The notes under the pieces: generated by a model | What the model was told of the DNA's origin: nothing | The model's database searches: none | What the model saw: only the letters and a program-made list of their open reading frames with translations | Source of the DNA: Apostichopus japonicus | Lineage: Eukaryota; Echinodermata; Holothuroidea; Aspidochirotida; Stichopodidae | Direction of reading: 5' to 3' | Length of the DNA: 64,000 nucleotides | NCBI RefSeq assembly: GCF_037975245.1 | Contig: NC_092577.1 | Coordinates: 26,967,398 to 27,031,397 of the forward strand | Shown: positions 34,260 to 47,720 of the stretch, piece by piece | Numbering within the stretch: position 1 is the first letter of the stretch | Layout: every line of letters starts with the position of its first letter | Program-made: the position numbers and the translations under genes

Positions 34260-37030
34260 ACATTCCTTTCATGTGTAGTTCTTGATCTTTTCATTAACCA
34301 TACTCCATATCCCCCAAAACTTACTGGTTTGGGGATTTACAAGCGACGATACTTACCTGAATTTTAAACTTCTCCATCTTTTACATTATACTTGTATTTA
34401 AGGAACTGGATAACTCAAGATAACATTGAATGGAAGCTTCCAGCTATGCACAAGACTTGTGCATTTTCAAAAGTTAACCATAAGGAGATGTCAATGCATA
34501 ATGAGATGGGATTTGGGGTAAGATGATGACAATAGAGGTCAATTCATTAAGTAATAATCAGGTCAGAAACAAACATCTCCTTAACTCTAACATGGTTTAC
34601 ATTGACACCTAGTCCTTCTACTCTACCTCTATGGTAAATGAGAGCATACAATCACAATGAGCAATGAATTCATTATGAGAAACCTACAAACAAGTTAATA
34701 CTACTTTGAGCCACAGCAGCTTTCTTGATTAAACCTGCTTAGCCAGTGATATGCACTCTGACTATAATATGACCTCTCTTTGTAAAGTAACAAAACTTTT
34801 TTGGGTGAAAAAGAGCCCCACATTGTACTAATGTGATAGAAGAGGCTGCTGACTAGTAAGAGATCACAAAGGCCAAGATCAACACAAACTTGATTTCTTT
34901 TCTTGTTGTAAAAGAGGGCACACCATAACTTCCATAAACATACAGTATGTCTGAAGAAGCACATGTTGAAATATTGTTGTTAGTTTGAAGGAAAACATTG
35001 CCAAAAAAAAGAAAGCATTCATATCCCTCTTTTGACTTACAAATTAAATTGAATATAGGTGTTAAATTGTAGAAACTTTAGTCAGAGGAAATAAAATTAG
35101 GATGATCAGAAAGAGAACAACTGCCAAATGGTGGTTGTCTCTTAAAAGAGTGTTTTGGTTAAACCTTTGCTGAAATCTATTTAACACTATTAAGAGATAA
35201 CATCATTAGTAATCATTTAACTATTTAAATTTAAGCTATGCCCAACCAGAGTCCTGAAACGCTGATAGAAAAATCAAGTTGTCTGATTACAGGTCCAATC
35301 TGTGTAACAATTTCATGAAAGTTAGAAAATATAAAGAAACCAACAGAGATTACTTATTTAAACCAAATTAGACATTATTATAACATATGATTTACTTATT
35401 TTATTAGCAGTCAGTTGAACAGGCAAAACCTACTGGCAAGAATCTTGGTCTAAATTGACATATCACATTTCACTACAGTGGACATTGCTATTGTAGCAAC
35501 ATGTGTCTACTCTACCCAAGTTATTCCAGTAACCAGACTTGATTCAAGGGAAAACTTATTTGCAACTGATAACTATGACCAAAGACTTCCATATGCTATG
35601 CAGAAAATATGATTATATCAAGTATATAACTATATAAATAAAACTATAAACTACCAATCACCATTAATAGTTAAGTACTTTCTTAGAACACCAGAATCTC
35701 TGATGTGGGGTATGAGGGAGGAAATAACATCACTAAATATGCAAAGTGTAGTCTGTGTATGTCTCCCCCGGCCTGCATATTCCTCACTGGTGGAAACAAA
35801 TATCTTTGGTCAATTGTTTGCTTGGTTATAAAAGGAAGAGCAGTTCCAGAATTCAAAATTAATATGAGGGGTGGGGAGGGGGAGGGGGTAACTGTTGATT
35901 CTCTATACCCACTTACCAAGTGTGCTACCCATTCTCGTTAATGTTTCCATATTATCTGGGGGTGCAAGAGGGGGACAAGAGTCCTCCCAGCTGAACAACA
36001 GCAATATCAAAAGTTGGTACTTAATAACCTTTACTTCAAAACAGAGAGATGGCACACTTGCTATTCTGAAGTAAAGTAATCACTAACCTACAAATACTCA
36101 TGGTACATTGTTGACATTAAGCAGTGTACTGTATAGGGTCATTGAAAGGAATTGGTATTGTGAGTGATTTGTGACTATGAAAAACAAGATGGCAACATGG
36201 GCCTTTAAACAGGAAGCCAGTGTACATCCTTCATTCTATTACTAGCACCTCAAAATATATCAGCATAGAACAGTGCTACGTGTACATGAGCAGCCTTGAT
36301 ATCTTATACTAGTTAGTAAGCACACCATAAAATATATTAACGACTAATCAATGCATATTCAGGAAACATGAAATAATCATCTATAACAAGAAACTTTGAA
36401 AATAAAACTGGAAAATGTTTAACCATCTGCACCAGTTTGAATGTCATAATGCCCAAGTGATTGTTAATGATCTCTGTTGTAAATTAATGTCCCTTATGGG
36501 AGGGAGGGTAGGATTTAGTACATAGAATCTTAATATTGTGTACAAAACAAGCAGAATTATAGTAAGGAATAGGATATTAATACCCTCATGCAATATAAAA
36601 GTAGTGAATGCAATGCATACACCCAAAGCATCATCTGGCTTTTAGAAATGTGAATTTGTGAACCAGTTTTATTTTCCAATTTGAACACTTCCCAGTGTAG
36701 GTGACCAATCTGCATGTATGTACAGTATGTCAAAGGAAGACTAGTAGCAAAGTTTCCCTGATAAAATAGAGCAGGGTAAAGATGACCCAAACTGATGGAC
36801 TTCACATCCAGTTGCAATCCTGAGTCATTCCTTTGTTGCCAATAATAACTGACATCAAGACACACGTAGGTACATTTGAGTCCGACTCTCAAAACGGGAA
36901 AGTTCTACAACAATCTTCCTTTACCAAAGTTTTGCTACCTGAGATGTTTCTGTTACCAAATAATCACTTGGTAGTAAGTCCATGCAATCTTTGTGGTTCG
37001 TGATACCCTGCTTCACATATTTGGCTGATG
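34260..37030. other. Intergenic sequence between convergent genes
   Basis: No supported coding exon. The region separates the 3' end of the 642-residue gene from the 3' end of SLC25A51, whose 3' UTR should extend down from 37039. Open frames at 34701-34964, 35683-35941 and 36444-36892 have no splice or domain support. Confidence 0.4.
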
Positions 37031-37039
37031 AGACAGGCT

Positions 37040-40000
37040 TCAATCTTGCATAAAGCAATTCTTCAATATTTCATATGCTGCATTTATGATCCCCCATGAG
37101 ATCAATGCTCTGCTATAGTTCAAATGAACACCTAAAAACATATTCCTTAATCTGCAGTTCCTTTCTTTGTATATTTGTTTAAAAGTGTAAACAAATGACC
37201 TAAATTCCCCTCCAATTTTTGATTGCATCCTTGACTTGACAACATTGACTGGGTACCAGACGGTGCTTATAAATGCACCTGTCACTGCACCAGCCACAAA
37301 GTCATTTCTCACTTTTCTTGCTGAGGTTTTTGCCTCTGGTAACACAGAGTTAACTTTCCCTCTAAGACTAAAAAAGACAGCATTGCTAGGTCCATTGCGT
37401 AATAAGATGGCAGTTAATCCTCGATAATATTCACCTATACCATACATCCGCAGCACCCTGAAGGCATGAATTGTGTTTGAGAATCTATTAGCACGGCGCT
37501 GATCCTGCAATATTGTCTGGACTCTTTCAAAAGGAACCAAAATAGCCTCCGTTGTTCCTGCAAGATAGAATATGAGAAACTTTCAAATTCTGTTCCACAT
37601 TAAACAAGTAAACTATATACCACTTATGTCATATTAATTTCCAATGCTATGCACTACTTCTAACCACTATCGAAAAATACAAATGTATGCATAAAAGCTT
37701 CAAATAATACCTATTCATAGATAACACATGGGTTCATTACAGTTTCAAACCAAATCAGGTTCTGGGCAAATGAAGTACAGTACATTGATTGATTGATAAA
37801 GAGCTGATGGGTCAGCTCAACGTCAATCACTCGATATATGCAAGACCAGACTCAGTGCATTTCTCAGTCTGAGGTATTTGTCCTCTGACTCATAATGACT
37901 ACAGTAATTACACTTAGCCTCAGATATGAGGACTTGATGTCTGCAGGCAATTTAACAACCAACAGAGACTCAAACTTTTGGACATTGACTGATTTCTACT
38001 TTGGTTGAAATACGGTAGTTCTCAAAATCAACTCTACGTCAATTATCATACTAAGTCTTGTACAGAGTCTTAAAATGTGACTTCAGCAGAAGACATTTGC
38101 CTTTAGTTTCCAATCTGCTTCATATACCTTCATGAAACAATTGCTATACATATTATTGATAAACTACTGATACATGGAGATAATAGGCTTTCTGCACAAA
38201 GTGTGTCCAAATACCAGAAAGCCAACAGGCTTTGTGATACAGGCATTGCCAAATTTTACATGAGAACATCTAATGTAAAACTGCACACACCATTTTCCAA
38301 GTTTGACCTCACATGACCTTTGACCTCCACAGAAAATTATTAAGGGTTTTCATAATCACTAAGGTACTGTAGATCCACCTGCAGTACAAAGCATGAACTT
38401 CATCGAACCTTTACATTTGGAGTTATCTTGCTTACAAGGTTTCAGACTTCTGTTGACCTGAAATGGATTTTGAACTCCAAAGAAAAATATAGCGTTCTTG
38501 TACAGTCAATTGACAGGGGCAGATCTATGTGCAAAGTACATAAAGTGTTAAGTTCATCCAAACTTCACTTTTGAGTTATTACGTTTACAAAGTTTTGAGA
38601 CTTTGACCTCAAATTACCGTTGACCTTGACAAACCAAGATAGGGTTCTTGTACTAAATAAGGTGGATCCACATGCCAAGAAAATATGATGTTTATTGACC
38701 TCTAATTATTGTGGAGAATGAAGAGCAACCGAAGTGAAATGAAAATGCACAAAGGAGTAGAAAAAACTAAAATCGGGGCTAATTGGAAACTTCATAAAGA
38801 CTTAATGTACAAGGGCACAAAACCTAGCATACTGTAAGTTGCAAGAAAAAAGTACCTATGCATTCCATACATTTGTGAACAACTGTCACATGATCACTGC
38901 TGCAATAAAAGAATCTAGGAATTCATTGGGTGTACTGTACTCCTGGTTTTGCACTTGCCTTCCTCACACAAATGATTTGGAAACAAATGCAATGACTTGC
39001 TCAAGAAGTCATACTCAATACCTTAACTAATCCTCCACAGGACCAACAGGCTGATACGTCTTTGGTTTCAATTCAAACTTCGTAAAAAACAATCAAAATA
39101 TTGGCAAATAAGTTGTTTACTTTGGGCAGATTATACATGTTATACTTCAAGGAAAAACAAAACGTGGGTACTGCAGTGTAGCTTAAAAAAAGGTTTCTAT
39201 CACTTTCAAGATATTCACCTAGACACAATATGCTTAAACTCTGGAATGCCCACTTGAAGGCTTCAGAGATGATGACATCATCTCCTCCTCAATGCAGGCC
39301 TAGATGTGAATCTAAACCCATTGTTTCATGAATTTTAATCATAAAAACAAATCAAATATAATTTTGTGGAGTTGAATGGAATTAAACAAATAATGCCTGG
39401 ATGTGTCATTTCTGGCCATCTAGGTGTGGTTTTAATGAAATATTTCCTACTGTGTCCAACCATGGTTGGGCTGCATTGCAGTGTATACAGTGTCCTGGAA
39501 GTTTTCACCAATTTTTGGTAACGCTATGGTTGCCAAAAGAGTAGCACTAGACTTAACACTGCAATGCCGCAAAGATAGTAAAACTGAGGAAGGAATAGAC
39601 ACAGACATATTCTCAAACTAATATCTATATTGGCATAACTTAATGGCACTCTAGCCATGTGGAACTGTTCCACAAATTATTTTGCCACCCTCCCTCTTCC
39701 CCCACCCTCCCTCTTCCCCCACCCCCACGACTATAGGTATGTAATTCGACAGTCATGTATCTAGACAAAGCTTGAAGATGTGGACCAATGTGAGCCTTTT
39801 AAAATCCTCTGAAGTTCACATTTTCATCTTTAAACTTCAGTTTCGGGTTAAGGAATGTTATTTAACAATGTTTAAACTTTTTCTTTAAAACAAGAAGGTG
39901 TTACCTGACAAAATGGCAGCAGCATGAAGAGTTGCTGATTGAGGAATGAATGGACAGTTGCTACGTAGGATCCTTGAATATTGATCATATAAGCCAAACA

Positions 40001-40256
40001 TTAAAGAAACTGAAAATGTCTTCTGAAGAAGAGGAGGTAGGACTCCTCTGTACAGCTGACTCAAGCCCTCCTTCTTGACTTGCATAAAAGCACTGTTGCC
40101 AGAGATCCCAAAAACTTGCTGTCGAAATATGACTTTGTGAAGAGGGAAGGTGATAATGATATTGAAGAAAGCTGCGCCCCCTCCACAGGCATATTCCACC
40201 CAATCTGGTGAGTGATCCATCAAGGGAACTGTTACATCCTCTCTAGAAGACTCCAT
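37040..40256 (-). CDS. SLC25A51: SLC25A51-type mitochondrial NAD+ carrier
   Basis: Two coding exons, 39905-40256 and 37040-37557, join in phase 1 through GT-AG sites to give 289 residues, close to the roughly 297 of the vertebrate protein. Three mitochondrial-carrier repeats are visible with the degenerate signatures of this subfamily: PLHKVIFRQQ near 39-48, PFERVQTILQ near 126-135 and PVNVVKSRMQ near 221-230. GIGEYYRGL, NAVFFSLRG, SKIGGEF and HLNYSRALISWGIINA are highly specific to SLC25A51/52. The family imports NAD+ into the mitochondrial matrix across the inner membrane; the function here is inferred by homology. A 2.3-kb intron separates the exons and contains a dispersed repeat. A non-coding 5' exon is likely at 41145 and above. 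Confidence 0.93.
38280..38700 (+). repeat. GACCTTTGACC dispersed repeat in the SLC25A51 intron
   Basis: Three diverged units of about 140 bases share TTTGACCTC, TGACCTTTGACCTCC, AGTTATCTTGCTTACAAGG and GGTGGATCCACATGCCAAG phrases with the copies at 16797-17180 and 18000-18395. Confidence 0.55.
39665..39730 (+). repeat. Short CCCTCCCTCTTCCCCCA tandem repeat
   Basis: Two to three copies of a 17-base pyrimidine unit lie within the SLC25A51 intron. Confidence 0.6.
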
Positions 40257-41144
40257 TAAGACTTCAACAAACTGGCCAATTCACCCATAACTCTGAAAGA
40301 AATATAGCAGCATGGAATTGGGCATACCAAATGAAAAATAGACTTGAATTAAAATTGTATCTGTTAAAAGCCCATGACATGTGTCTAAGTTTAACCAAAA
40401 TGTGAAGGCTTTCACAGTGAATCCTTGCCAAATTCTATAGATGAGAACATTTAAAGCAAATCATGTATATACACTGCACACAAAGTTCTTACAGTACTTA
40501 ACAGGGTGGATCCATGTAACACTTGAGTGTGAACTTGATGTCCTCAAATTTTTTTGACCAAAGGCCAAGATTTAGAAGTACTCATAGGTCTACACATGAC
40601 CATACAGTAGTAATATACTGTAGGCCGAGAGAGTATTTCCAAAGCTATTATCAATCTGTCCGTTTTCATGCGATATTGATTCTTAACTTACGACTGGCCT
40701 ACCGACGATTATCTGTTGATAATGATACGAAATCGTGTGGAAGAAAAAAATAGAGGTAGCCTAGTTATCCAATAGCGCAACTGGTCCATGAACAATGTGC
40801 GTGTAGCGTTACAACGAGAAGTTGTATGTGTGGTGTGTACCTAGGTAGGCTAGTCCTTATAGCTTTATGGGGACACTCACCAATTGTTTTCAAGTAACTT
40901 TGATGAAAGCTTAAAATACAAATCACTTCTCAAATCTCTTCTTAGTGGATCGAGAGTTGCCCGTGCAGCTATGTATTTGTGGCCGTCACCCTTCTTGAGA
41001 AAGCTATGGTGTATCGTATTCTGTACCGTATACCACGATACGTGAAGGGAGCAGACAGAAGTGCAATGTGATACATACACTGCACCGACAGTACTCTAGC
41101 TCCTAGTACATCGAATTTAAAATGTATACGCCGATGTAACTTAC

Positions 41145-41300
41145 CAAAGAGTTTAGATTGATGACTCATATACCACTACTTCTTACACACAACAACGTGA
41201 GCCAATGCACGCATATGTACGGTTTGGACAAAAAAAGTTCGTATACACTAATGAACCCAACTTGCCAGCATCGACGACTGTTTCGTGAAACTGCTTCGAC
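41145..41300 (-). other. Candidate 5' UTR exon of SLC25A51
   Basis: A strong minus-strand donor, CTTTG|GTAAGTTAC, ends an exon at 41145, and the acceptor TTTCTTTCAG lies about 35 bases before the SLC25A51 ATG. The exon contains an ATG (MSHQSKLF) which, after joining, stops before the main ATG and so forms an upstream open frame. The exon start is not defined. Confidence 0.4.
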
Positions 41301-41390
41301 CTATATCTACGATAACGTTTCAGTCTTCTTCTTTTTTCGTTGGTCAGTACGGAAGCGTAGAAGGCACATGGTGATGAAAGAGAAACAAAC

Positions 41391-41722
41391 TCGTCAAAAA
41401 TGACAAATTCAGAAAAATGACGTTTTGCCGAGATACAACAACTCAAAACGTCAATTTTCAGATTTTTTTTCATTTTGACGAATTGTTGTATTTCGGCAAA
41501 ACGTCAATTTTCAAAATTTTATCATTTTGATGACTTGTTGTATCTCAGCAAAACGTTAATTTTCAAATTTTTGTCATTTTGACGACTTGTTTTATCTCGG
41601 CAAAACGTCAATTTTCAGATTTTTGTCATTTTGATGGGTTGCTGTATCTCAGCAAAACGTTCAGATTCAGATTTTTGTCAGTTTGACGACTTGTTGTAAC
41701 TCGGCAAAACGTTAAACACAGC
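41391..41722. repeat. Minisatellite of about 58-bp units with one inverted copy
   Basis: Five direct units carry the theme TTGTTGTATCTCGGCAAAAC followed by GTCAATTTTCA and TTTTTGTCATTTTGACGA. The first unit (41391-41442) is inverted, reading TTTTGCCGAGATACAACAA, so it can fold back on its neighbour. Confidence 0.75.
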
Positions 41723-43500
41723 CTTTTTTACCTTTTTTTTAACTATTTACCAAAAAGTATTGGAAATTTTCAATCGACATATTCTCGAACTTAGCACTAC
41801 ACTCTCAAACTTACTACACATTTATTATCGAATTTGAACTTTCTTATAAAACTGTCCACAAGCTTCCTATCCTCGAAGTTCGATTATCCAAGTCTCAAAA
41901 TGTCAACCTTTCAAAACTACATGTCAATTTCTACAAATATCTATTTCTTTACTTTGGCTTCAAATTTGACATTTGTGACAAAAGACGTGACGTCCTTTAG
42001 GAATGCAAACACTATGTAAAAACTAAAGGGGCCGGAAGAGGGGGGGGGTGCACTTTTGTCCCATATAAAAAGTTGCAATTTCGATGAAGGGTTTTGGAAT
42101 TTTCGACTTTCTATTTTGACATTCCTACAGTGTTTATCTTAAACTTTCGACAAATTTATTACTAAATATCATTTCTTTTCCTTTGAGCATTTATGGATGC
42201 TTTGTGTAGCCTATCGAAATATTGTTCGTTTTATCATTTCAGCTTTAGACTATTTTCTCAAAATGTCCACTATTTTATCATACAATTTCCATTAACTTCT
42301 ACTGACGACATGTACCGATACATACCGATATTTAGACATATTTCTCGATATTGCCAATTTTAATCTTAACATTTCCATTGTTTTTGATGAAAATAATAAG
42401 TGAAAGTTAGGATTGAAGTAGGACTAAGTAAGGTGGGTTGGTACTTCGTAGGGTAGGGGAGTTTAGGCAAGTCAGGGTAAGGAAGTCCACATCCATAAAC
42501 TGTTGAAATTGTCTGTGTTTGCTGCGAATGTGTTAGTAAGAATGCCGTAATGTTCAGAAGAAAGGTCAATATTGGGTAAAGACTAAAGTAACTTGACACA
42601 GATGCTTATCGTAGAGGCTCGATGTGTATGACTGTTGAACAATACGTTCGCGAAATTTCTTATTCCATCCAGGAGTTGAATATTCATTACAAATTATAGA
42701 TAATTTGAAACAGACTGTTCAAACTATCATATTATTTTTTTTGTTTATGCATTCACTAGCAATTATTGGAGGGAGTAAAATCTACCGTTGCCCCCTCCCC
42801 CTCCCCTAGTTTCCATCATTTAGGTTGAGGGGCGCTACCCCTTGGTCACTATGATCGATGCATCTGAACACAACCCCTGTCATTGTTGCACCATAGAGAG
42901 CTGCAGGGGCGCCAAACTTTATGTCTAGTCTACGGCACCCAAAGGATAAAGCAGCCCTTTTAGATAAAACATTACCGGAATATTTATAAAATGTAACGCA
43001 ACATATTTTCTTTAGCTTAATTATAATGAGAAGACAAAGGTTTTGAAAGAGCAACATATGACAAAAAGATGATTTTTCAAATAAATATAATTTTAAAAGA
43101 TATAAATAGCAAAGAACTGGTTTATAAGCAGCAAATGTCGGATTTCGTGTCTTTTCGATCTTATGAGATGAGTTATAACACAAGTCTTGTTTGTTTTCAA
43201 ACTTATCGCCCTCTTGTTTCTCGTCAACAATGGGTTTTACTCATCCATGATTCAACGCTCTGTCACAGGGCGTTGCTTTTTGCGATTGTTAAATATTTTA
43301 ACAATCTTTCAAAATATTCCTTCAGAATAGTGAGTTATTGACAGGAAAAAAAAGTACATCACATTCGTTTTTCTGATATTGCTTTCGACTTTCGACCACA
43401 ATTCGATAAGCTGTCACCCTTTGAAGTTAAACTCTATCGCTTAGAATGGCTTTGTAAGTTTGTGAAATCCTTCCTTTTGATTTAAATATTCAGAAAACAG
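41723..43500. other. No gene recognised
   Basis: AT-rich sequence with many TCGAAATTTT/TTTTCGAC words (41760-42370), similar in style to 47210-47400, and a GC-richer patch at 42790-42960 containing GGGGCGC blocks that may be an old MITE. No supported exon. Confidence 0.35.
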
Positions 43501-43575
43501 TATATTACTTCCTGGAGAGAATTATGAGTTATGCTGAAAAAACACAGAGGGCCTCATTCTCCTACGAAACAGTAA

Positions 43576-44260
43576 TTAGTCTCCGTTGTTTTGAATTTTC
43601 TTTCCAAAAACTTTTAATGATGAAACTGACTTCTCCAAAAACAGTTCCCATGGCAGCTGCGACCTCATCACCATCTTGCCATGATATTTCTCCGCACAGA
43701 AAGCAGTGCCGACCTCTAAGTCCATCTTGCTGTTGGCTTGTAAGAAGATGTAATTTCCGAGTTTTTCACTCTTGTAAAAAGCAACATTTAGATCACCAAC
43801 CAGTTGCTTCGATAGATCCTCGTCAAAGTGTTTCTTCAACATGAAGACGTTAGTATGGATCAGTTTTAAGTTGAGTGCGACCATGAGTTCTTCACTCGCC
43901 ATCGAATCATCGATGACGTCAGTTTGTGTCTCTGAGTCGACTAATTTAGATGGAGCAGCACTAGACTGATCTCCTATAGATGTGACGTCATCCGTACTAG
44001 CAATATTGTTGTTATTGATGACGTCACCAGATGCCCATTCTTTGGGCGTTTGACCAGTAAAATCGGCCATTGTTAGTTTTTTGCTTTCGTTAATGGAAGT
44101 GGCACATTCATCCATTGAACAGCCACGGTCCTTTCTCCCGGTGCGGCTCTGTTTGGCAGAGATGGTTTGTCGTCCAAACAAGTCCCGGGTAAACTTGTAA
44201 GAGAGAGCAGCGGTAGCAGCCACACCCAGACCAAACACCAGAAGCTGTTCACGACTGAAG
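43576..44260 (-). CDS. Last exon of an unrecognised protein with an N-proximal membrane segment
   Basis: An open frame of 227 codons after an acceptor at 44261 (TATTTAAG|C) runs to the stop at 43576. It starts FSREQLLVFGLGVAATAALS, a likely transmembrane or anchor helix, then YKFTRDLFG and a polar linker (Ser, Asp, Asn, Thr rich). A folded-looking C-terminal part (EELMVALNLKLIHTNVFMLK, and later KMDLEVGTAFCAEKYHGKM) follows. No known domain was recognised. Upstream exons were not found; the frame upstream of 44260 is intron read-through. A decayed inverted copy at 46261-46687 shows the same acceptor position, which supports this exon boundary. The acceptor lacks a strong pyrimidine tract. Confidence 0.6.
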
Positions 44261-46260
44261 CTTAAATATAAGAAGAAACATTGACAGGACCAATCAAATC
44301 GAAAGAGAAAATGACTGGTTGAGAACTTTTTGCTTTGGTCACCATCGGGTGACGAAATTATTATCCTTGAAAGCAAAGTTTAGAGGACAATTAATTGTTT
44401 ACATTTGAACGAGGAGCTTAATTTCAGAATCCTGGTAACATCTCTATATGCCGTATAAAATCATTGAAGTTTGAAAAGAACATGAATTTGATGCAAGCAT
44501 GGAGTGATTTCATATATAGATATGAATTGACAGAAAATATGTCATTCTTTCTTTTCTCTCTTTCTTTCCTTTTTGTCTTGACCATGGATTGGATAATCTT
44601 CCAACTTTTATTGCAATATTTGTGAAGCATATACAATATCAATGAATATAAGAGTATTCATGTTATGGTGCATCCCCTTTTAGATAGAAAACCGAATTCA
44701 AATTTTTGATTAGAAAAATAAACATTTGTATGAATAGTTGTGCATTAATGACATTACTCTTGTTTACTATATGAAACAAGTTCACTATTGGCAGTTGACG
44801 TACCGGTATAAACTTCAAATGATCATACCTCGAATACGGTAGACCTCTAAGTAAGTAAATGAATGGGTCGCAATCATGCTTAAATTAAATTCCTCTTTTA
44901 ACGAATATATCAAACAAAAATTTACATCGGAAGTATTCAATGTCAATCTATGTTACAAAACTTACCACATGATTATTTGAAGCTTGAAAGTACTTGTGTT
45001 GATGAAATCACAAAAGATATACACGTCCTGATTGTACACTATACAAGATAATATTAACGTTGTGTAAACAAATAAACTACCATCTCTACCATAGCGCGGC
45101 TGTGACGTCACGGAGAGACGCTCTGATATCTATGAACAAACGCGCGCAGGATTTTCAAAGTATGAAATATACTGTAGCTTATTGAAGTAGAAGGAAGTCA
45201 GTAAGGGAGAAATGTATTGCAAACGAGGCGCAAACTGCATGAATCTTGTAATTATAATTCACAAAACTATGAAGCCAGCATACGCGCGCTGTACGTGATT
45301 TGTTTACAGTGCCGGACAGAGACAGAGCCGGCTGTATATACGGTCCTGCTCTGACCATCGATATGTTACAGCGCGAAGGCGCTAAGATCTTGAATTCTTA
45401 CTGAAAGTGAAGCCTTACTGTAACATACGAAGGAACGCGCGTACGTGTGCAGATGTGCGCGTTCACTGGCTTCATGCGTTTGCGTGTAAGAAGTATGGGA
45501 GTCACCAATCTAGCTCCTTCGGCTCTGTAGAATATATCTTTGTTTCCGGGGTCTGCTATTGCCTTTTGTGGCTATAGGTACTTGACTTCTCATTGAAAGT
45601 GAAGTCCGTTCATGCATGGGGTTCCTTCTATGTGACGTAACAGCACCACTCATCCAAAAGTTTAGATTTAGTACTAACGTGTACAGTGTACACTCTGGAC
45701 GTTCTTGTTACTGATATTGCATCAATGCTATATATATTGAAACAAGTATTAACAACATTTGGTAATTTCTCTGTGCAGACCTAGATAGCATACCTACGAA
45801 ATCATATAGGGTCTGGTATCCTACTACTACTATAGCTTGAGAGATCGAGAATGTAGTACTGTTTAGCTACTCTTGTAGACTTACCACGTATATGGGATTC
45901 GTTTATTAAATATATCCTATTAAACCGTCTCGAGACGTGACATGAGGAATATTTCAAAGTCAACAGTCTCACAGTGTTTTGCATGCTAACTAAAAACAAT
46001 TAAACTTTAACTTTGACTGGCGATGTATTTTTGGAGTTGTTTCCCTGCAGCGCTAACAGAATATTGCTATAGCAACCAAAGTTAGTAAGGACAATACTTG
46101 GCTAAAATTATCCTTAAAAATACTTATAGAAGATCTAAAACAGTTCAGCGATAAATAAGTGATTATTATTTCCTTTTGAGAACGCATCAAGTCATAATCT
46201 CAATTCAATCTGCTTAAACCAGTATAAAGTTGTATTCTCATTGATTTTCAATATTTTCAG
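44261..46260. other. Spacer between the two inverted copies, no gene recognised
   Basis: The spacer holds the presumed upstream part of the minus-strand gene. CpG and GCGCGC words cluster at 45090-45470 (ACGCGCGC, GCGCGAAGG), which may be its promoter. No first exon could be fixed. Confidence 0.35.
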
Positions 46261-46687
46261 CTTCAGTCGTGATCAGCTTCTGGTGTTTGGTCTGAGTGTG
46301 ACTGCTACCGCTGCTCTCTCTTATAAGTCTACCCAGGTTGTTTGGACGACAAACCATCTCTACCAAAGAGAACCTTATCGGGAGTAGGGAGGATGGCTGT
46401 TCTGTGGATGGACGTGCCACTTCTATTAACGAAAGCAAAATACTAACAATGGCCGATTTACTGGAAAACGCCCAAAGAATGGGCATCTGGTGACGTCATC
46501 AATAACGATAACACAGATGACGTCACAAGCTAGCAGCAAGGTAGATTTAGAAGTCTGCACTTCTTTCTGTACGGAGAATTATCAAGGCGAGAAAGTGATG
46601 AGGTCGCATATGACATTGAAACGATTTCTGGAGAAGTCAGTGTCAACATACAAGTCTTTGGAGAGAAAACTCAGAGGATTAGCCTAA
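46261..46687 (+). pseudogene. Inverted pseudogene copy of the 43.6-44.3 kb exon
   Basis: The plus strand after an intact acceptor (ATATTTTCAG) reads CTTCAGTCGTGATCAGCTTC and follows the minus-strand exon 44260-43576 at high identity. It has lost two bases near 46330 (frameshift) and about 190 bases of the middle. An in-frame stop follows GCATCTGG, and the C-terminal part survives as SKVDLEVCTSFCTENYQG. Because the intron boundary is retained, this is a DNA-level inverted duplication and not a retrocopy. The two copies face each other across about 2 kb. Confidence 0.8.
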
Positions 46688-46699
46688 TTACTTTATTCG

Positions 46700-47720
46700 T
46701 AAGAGAATGAAAGTGATATTCATCTTGCTTGAATTTGTATACAAAACATCAAAACCAAAGGAAGTTACTTTGTAAATGAACACAGAAAGAAGTTGAACAC
46801 TGTAATTGCAAAATTAACAAAAGCAATTCAATTCAACAAAAACACATTTTAATTAACGCCATGAAAAGTAAATTGAATAAACACAGGCCATGAGCTTCCA
46901 AAACGAAGCTGTGAAACCAGTTATTGTGCAGAACGCAGAATCGGGAATATAGTTGTGTCGGAAGAGTAAATAATACGGACACAATTTGCACTAAGGGTTA
47001 TCAGGGCCCGATAAGTCCTGTTCCCTTTTCGTATAACCAGGGAAATAACACATCCCTGAAAGTCACATCGCAGATCAGCTATCAAAAAGTGGAAGAGATG
47101 GAAGGGAGGGGGGAGGGGGCGGGAGAAGCCGGTGGGCGTTTGGTTTCTTTTCCAAGAGAATTTTAGTTGTTAGATACGTTGGCCCAAACTGGACACTGGT
47201 AATTACAATTTTTTCATCTTTGAATTTCTACTTTATTTTTCAAACTTAGACTATATTCCCAAATCTCGATATTTTTTTTATCGAATTTCGACAATCTATA
47301 TCAATATTTCGACTACATTTATCACAAACAAATATTACTGAAACGTTCTCGAAATTTTAACCCTATGTCTTCAAATTTTGTCAATTTTCTCAAAATGTAG
47401 GAAATCTGTGAACGTCAGTTTAAAACCGCGAAAGAGGAGATACCAATACCAATTCTCTAAGTTGAACTGCTGTTTGACATCAATAAAGGTTCAGTTGTAA
47501 TAAACCAAAGAGAGACAACCGAAATTGTGTTGTTACTTCAACTTTATTGTTTAAGACAAGCTTATCGTAGTTTTTAGTAACTGCTCACATTTGATATTAA
47601 AATAGAGGCACATACTGCAATTCTCAAGAGATCGATTCAAGTAACAAGCCCAATGTCCTGTCTAAACGATATGATGCTTTCTCTCTACATCCAAAGAAGC
47701 CTAAGAGTAGATACATGTGT
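46700..47720. other. No gene recognised
   Basis: A GGGAGGGGG purine tract lies at 47103-47125, followed by AT-rich TCGAATTTCGAC-like text at 47260-47400 resembling 42050-42370. Confidence 0.35.
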
